The translations under genes and the position numbers were made by a program. DNA of 64,000 nt, taken from Bartonella grahamii subsp. shimonis. Lineage in GTDB: Bacteria; Pseudomonadota; Alphaproteobacteria; Rhizobiales; Rhizobiaceae. This document shows, piece by piece, positions 61,901 to 64,000 of this stretch (positions within the stretch are counted from its first letter, which is position 1; the number at the start of each line of letters is the position of its first letter). The notes beneath the pieces were generated by a model that worked only from the letters and a program-made list of their open reading frames with translations, did no database searches and was not told the origin of the DNA. The stretch is taken from the NCBI RefSeq assembly GCF_036327415.1, contig NZ_CP123961.1, positions 2,122,792 through 2,186,791 on the forward strand, given 5' to 3'.

Positions 61901-62404
61901 CATGTTGGCAAATCAAACGTTGATACCTTACTTGATGTGTTTGACTATTGCCGCGCGCGCTATGGCTGCGATCAATTTATCATCGACAGTTTGATGCGGC
62001 TTGGCATTGCCTCAGATGATTATGCAAAACAAGAACAAGCGGTTTATAAAATGGTTGATTGGGCTGTTTTAAACAATGTACATATTCACCTTGTAGCCCA
62101 TGCCCGCAAAGGCGGTCTGGATAAAGATATCCCCAGCACAGAAGACATTAAAGGCGCCTCAGAGATTGGTGCCAATGCCTTTAACATCATCACCATTTGG
62201 CGCAATCGACCGTTAGAAGATAAAATCTTTGCCGCCTCGCTAGCACAAGAAAAAGCAGATTTAGCCAAACGCCCCGGTGTGATTATGAATATAGCCAAAC
62301 AACGTTCTGGTGATTTTGAAGGCAAAGTAGGTCTTTGGTTTGATCCCCAAACCTACCGCTATCGCTGTTCTTTTGAACAATCATTCCCTCGACGTTATCT
62401 TTAA
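58961..62404 (+). CDS. phage primase-helicase with giant repeat insert
   Basis: 1147 aa. Residues 1-197: primase-type N-terminal region with LSGSKAGLWYDFAEGTGGDL (common just after the zinc domain in phage primases). Residues ~199-733: about 30 copies of an 18-residue repeat (typical unit THTPQQASQNTASTNPTA). Residues ~745-830: TOPRIM domain, ITEGEIDALSLA and FLATDMDQPGEEAARE with the acidic metal ligands. Residues ~865-1147: DnaB/Twinkle-type RecA helicase, Walker A SGASGAGKSQ (~907), CLASLEMKGEQSLRRL, FIIDSLMRLG (Walker B) and HLVAHARKG. The insert sits exactly in the linker between primase and TOPRIM, so both ends may still work. Likely the replicative helicase-primase of the element that also encodes the DUF1376 protein. 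Confidence 0.93.
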   Translation: MTMSTIFEIKQKLILQADRIAEMLLPQGHKRGNNWIVGNTRGEAGQSLSICLSGSKAGLWYDFAEGTGGDLLDLWCEVKGISLSQALEEARAALNLTRPKPFMVPRRSYRRPPVPKGQTPQNLVKNYLHKERHIPLEVIKRYRIGEDGEKIIFPFYKPDGTLALVKERLAQAGAKTKPTASQCEPILFGWQALYPTQHAATHTPQQASQHTASTNPTATHTPQQASQHTASTNLASTHTPQQASQNTASTNPASTHTHQQVSQHTTSTNPTSTHTHQQASQNTASTNHASTHTPQQASQNTTSTNHASTHTPQQASQNAASTNPTTTHTHQQASQNTASTNHASTHTPQQASQNTASTNHASTHTPQQASQNTTSTNPTTTHTPQQASQNTTSTNHTATHTPQQASQNAASTNPTATHTHQQAFQHTASTNPTSTHIPQQASQHTASTNPTATHTHQQVSQHTTSTNHTATHTPQQASQHTTSTNPTSTHIPQQASQNTTSTNPTTTHTPQQASQNTTSTNHTATHTPQQASQNAASTNPTTTHTHQQASQNTASTNHASTHTHQQASQNAPSTNPTATHTPQQASQNTASTNHASTHTHQQASQNAASTNPTATHTPQQASQNTASTNPTATHTHQQAFQNTASTNPTATHTHQQVSQHTTSTNHTATHTPQQASQHTTSTNHTATHTPQQASQHTTSTNHTATHTPQQASQHTTSTNPTSTHIPQQASQHVSLMECAPFPMFSSTNRTIVITEGEIDALSLAAYGYPAVSVPFGGGSGGKHNWIENEFDHLESFETIFLATDMDQPGEEAAREIASRLGRHRCYRVRLPRKDANDCLTAGIDRATIKAAFSSAQSFAPEGLRRASDYKDKVIGLFWPEPEKHLGYTVPYPKLKDKLHFRPAELTLWSGASGAGKSQLLSDCIPHWIAQNSRLCLASLEMKGEQSLRRLTKQTGGLEKPTKETIERILHFLDDGLILYEHVGKSNVDTLLDVFDYCRARYGCDQFIIDSLMRLGIASDDYAKQEQAVYKMVDWAVLNNVHIHLVAHARKGGLDKDIPSTEDIKGASEIGANAFNIITIWRNRPLEDKIFAASLAQEKADLAKRPGVIMNIAKQRSGDFEGKVGLWFDPQTYRYRCSFEQSFPRRYL
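59553..61165 (+). repeat. 54-bp in-frame minisatellite, about 30 units
   Basis: Unit of 54 bp, for example 'cacacgccccagcaggcatc' followed by 'ccaacaccgcctcaac' and 'aaaccccaccgccac'. Unit length is very regular, with single-base variants at fixed positions (acg/aca, gcc/cac, cgc/tcc) shuffled between units. Because of its composition it has no stop codon in two plus frames and one minus frame. Confidence 0.95.
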
Positions 62405-62958
62405 TGCTCCATAAACCCCACTCTCTTAAAAAACGTCTCCGCCTTCACACGCGCACGCCTTGCTCCCACATAAACGACAGGAAGGATAAATCCACAAATG
62501 ATAAAAAACACCCAATCCTTCGACAACCAAAGCCAGCCCAACCCCATATGCTCTGCTCCCAAACGCAAACAAAAAAAGATCGCTCCAACAACAGCGCAAA
62601 ACACCAACCCCTTCAATAGCCACAAACAACGCGTTACCACCCCATCTTGCCGCCGCCTCATATGCAAAATCAAGAACCACTCCAACAGTGCAGCAAAAAC
62701 AATCCCTATCAAGGACAAGAGTCCCCACGGTATGTCCATACTCTCCATTCCCTCAAGAGCCAAAAAAAGGACGACTCCTAAAATGCAGTAAAACAGCACT
62801 TCCTTCAAAAAGAGGGAAATACCAAAAATACAATAAAACGCCACCCGCCACCAAGGAATATCGAAGCGATTGGAAAGCCTATAAGTACAAATAACGACAA
62901 CAATAAAAAGGTAGGAAAACACCAACAACAGCAAAAAAAACAAATCGTTCGACATCAA
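62401..62958 (-). CDS. multi-pass membrane protein, first of a tandem family
   Basis: 185 aa, five or six hydrophobic helices (FFLLLLVFSYLFIVVVICTY, LFLKEVLFYCILGVVLFLAL, WGLLSLIGIVFAALLEWFLI, LKGLVFCAVVGAIFFCLRLG, WVFFIICGFILPVVYVGARR). No enzyme motif. Convergent with the primase-helicase, with which it overlaps by 4 bp. Related copies follow at 63.0-64.0 kb. Function unknown; a phage superinfection or toxin-like membrane protein is only a guess. Confidence 0.65.
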   Translation of the reverse strand: MMSNDLFFLLLLVFSYLFIVVVICTYRLSNRFDIPWWRVAFYCIFGISLFLKEVLFYCILGVVLFLALEGMESMDIPWGLLSLIGIVFAALLEWFLILHMRRRQDGVVTRCLWLLKGLVFCAVVGAIFFCLRLGAEHMGLGWLWLSKDWVFFIICGFILPVVYVGARRARVKAETFFKRVGFMEH

Positions 62959-63013
62959 ATACCCCTCACAGCAAGCACATTAAAGATCATACCCATAAGG
63001 CAAAAAACACTAC

Positions 63014-63533
63014 CTACCTCAAGAACCAAGCCCATAGAACACGCGCAGACCTTACCCCCTGATAAATCAAAGGAGAAAGAAATCCGATAATGCAGGGAAA
63101 CACCCTCTCATTCGAGAACCAAAGCCAGCTCAACCCTAGTTTCTCTGCTCCCAGACGGGTAAAAAAAAGGATCGCTCTAAGCCAATGGCGCAAAACACCA
63201 ACCCCTTCAATAGCCACAAACAACGCGTTACCACCCCATCTTGCCACCCCCCCATATGCAAAATCAAAAACCACTCCAACAGGGCAGCAAAAACAATCCC
63301 TATCAAGGACAAAAGCCCCCACGGTATGTCCATACTCTCCATCCCCTAAAAGAGCCCAAAAAAAGGACGACTCCTAAAATGCCGTAAAACAGCACTTCCT
63401 TCAATAAAGCAGCACTTCCTTCAAAAAGAGGGAAATACACAATAAAACGCCACCCGCCACCATGGAATATCGAAGCGCTTGAAAAGCCTATAAGTACAAA
63501 TAACAACAACAATAAAAAGGCAAGAAAACACTA
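63014..63533 (-). pseudogene. broken copy of the membrane protein family
   Basis: Pieces in different frames match the first gene: ICTYRLFKRFDIPWWRVAFY at the start, then SMDIPWGLLSLIGIVFAALL and LEWFLILHMGGWQDGVVTRC, and finally ENLGLSWLWFSNERVFP-type sequence. There is an 18-bp 'cagcacttccttcaa' duplication near 63390-63425, and several indels. The 3' part (63014-63160) is almost identical to 63535-63680. Confidence 0.75.
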
Positions 63534-63534
63534 C

Positions 63535-64000
63535 CTACCTCAAGAACCAAGCCCATAGAACACGCGCAGACCTTACCCCCTGATAAATCAAAGGAGAAAG
63601 AAATCCAATAATGCAGGGAAACACCCTCTCATTCGAGAACCAAAGCCAGCTCAACCCTAGATTCTCTGCTCCCAGACGGGTAAAAAAAAGGATTAGTGCC
63701 AAAATGCAGCAAAACAGCACAAAATTCAAAGCACGCAACAACCTCTGTAAAACCGTATCACCTTGCTCGCGTATAAAGAACCCCAAGAGCACTTTCAACA
63801 ATACAGACAAGAGCAATCCCTTTAAGAATACCGCCCTTATGCTATCCATATCTCTGACGCCCACAGCAGCAAGCCACAGGATAAAGCCCACCATGCAACA
63901 AAACATGACCGCCTTTAAGAACACTTGCCCCGCCACAGGCATACTCTTGACACCCAGATGCACCAAACCCCAATGCACCAAACCAAAGACAGTTGCAAAA
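63535..64000 (-). CDS. membrane protein family member, 5' end outside window
   Basis: Open frame running to the window edge (..FATVFGLVHWGLVHLGVKSM), at least 154 residues. Helices: QVFLKAVMFCCMVGFILWLA, AVFLKGLLLSVLLKVLLGFF and ALNFVLFCCILALILFFTRL. The C-terminus (LGLSWLWFSNERVFPCIIGF, then LSPLIYQGVRSARVLWAWFL) is shared with the broken neighbour. The true start is not in the window. Confidence 0.6.
   Translation of the reverse strand, partial: FATVFGLVHWGLVHLGVKSMPVAGQVFLKAVMFCCMVGFILWLAAVGVRDMDSIRAVFLKGLLLSVLLKVLLGFFIREQGDTVLQRLLRALNFVLFCCILALILFFTRLGAENLGLSWLWFSNERVFPCIIGFLSPLIYQGVRSARVLWAWFLR

Overview
The window looks like the chromosome of a Bartonella species (Alphaproteobacteria, Hyphomicrobiales). 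The evidence is an AT-rich backbone, alphaproteobacterial housekeeping genes (infA-maf-yacG, purE-purK, clpB, murA, rpmJ, 6S RNA beside a 5-FCL gene) and, most tellingly, eight copies of a structured leader RNA fused to a small XRE regulator. I recognise this pair as the Brt RNA / Trp regulator family known from Bartonella henselae. The species is not determined.

Layout. 1-5.8 kb: a decayed ORF, clpB (minus), a C-rich tandem repeat and a frameshifted DUF3472-type gene. 5.8-31.3 kb: islands of ordinary genes (two MFS transporters, a VapBC-type toxin-antitoxin pair, yacG, maf, infA, a TrbH-like lipoprotein, dsbB with a DUF5993 partner, purE-purK) set in many kb of C-rich/G-poor repeat DNA (family 1). 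Four plus-strand Brt-Trp cassettes (A-D) lie in this stretch. 31.3-42.2 kb: gene-poor sequence, rpmJ, a TPR protein, a complete but frameshifted phi29-type protein-primed DNA polymerase, 6S RNA, a broken 5-FCL copy, seven 199-bp repeats, the intact 5-FCL gene and a YmdB-type phosphodiesterase. 42.3-45.4 kb: an IS200/IS605-like right-end relic and four tandem minus-strand Brt-Trp cassettes (E-H). 45.6-49.1 kb: two broken murA tails, murA, a 48-aa protein and tRNA-Thr(GGT). 49.1-64 kb: a second C-rich repeat family interleaved with prophage-like genes (YqaJ exonuclease, small proteins, XRE repressor, DUF1376 replication protein, primase-helicase), then a tandem group of small membrane proteins.

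Two themes stand out. (1) In the Brt RNAs the backbone is nearly constant, but two long-range helices differ in sequence from copy to copy while staying base-paired in seven of eight copies. These are compensatory changes on both strands and behave like a per-copy barcode. Two cassettes 20 kb apart (A and D), nearly identical over most of about 1.1 kb, differ in the RNA region, including the inner barcode helix. (2) Partial tandem duplication is widespread. One end of a gene is copied next to the intact gene (MFS 5' end x5, purK 3' end x2, TPR 3' end, 5-FCL 5' end x7, murA 3' end x2, DUF1376 3' part many times). In-frame repeats have also expanded inside two proteins: an 18-bp unit in PurK, and about thirty 54-bp units in the primase-helicase that make up nearly half of that protein.

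All calls rest on reading the sequence and on remembered family knowledge. No database search or folding program was run.
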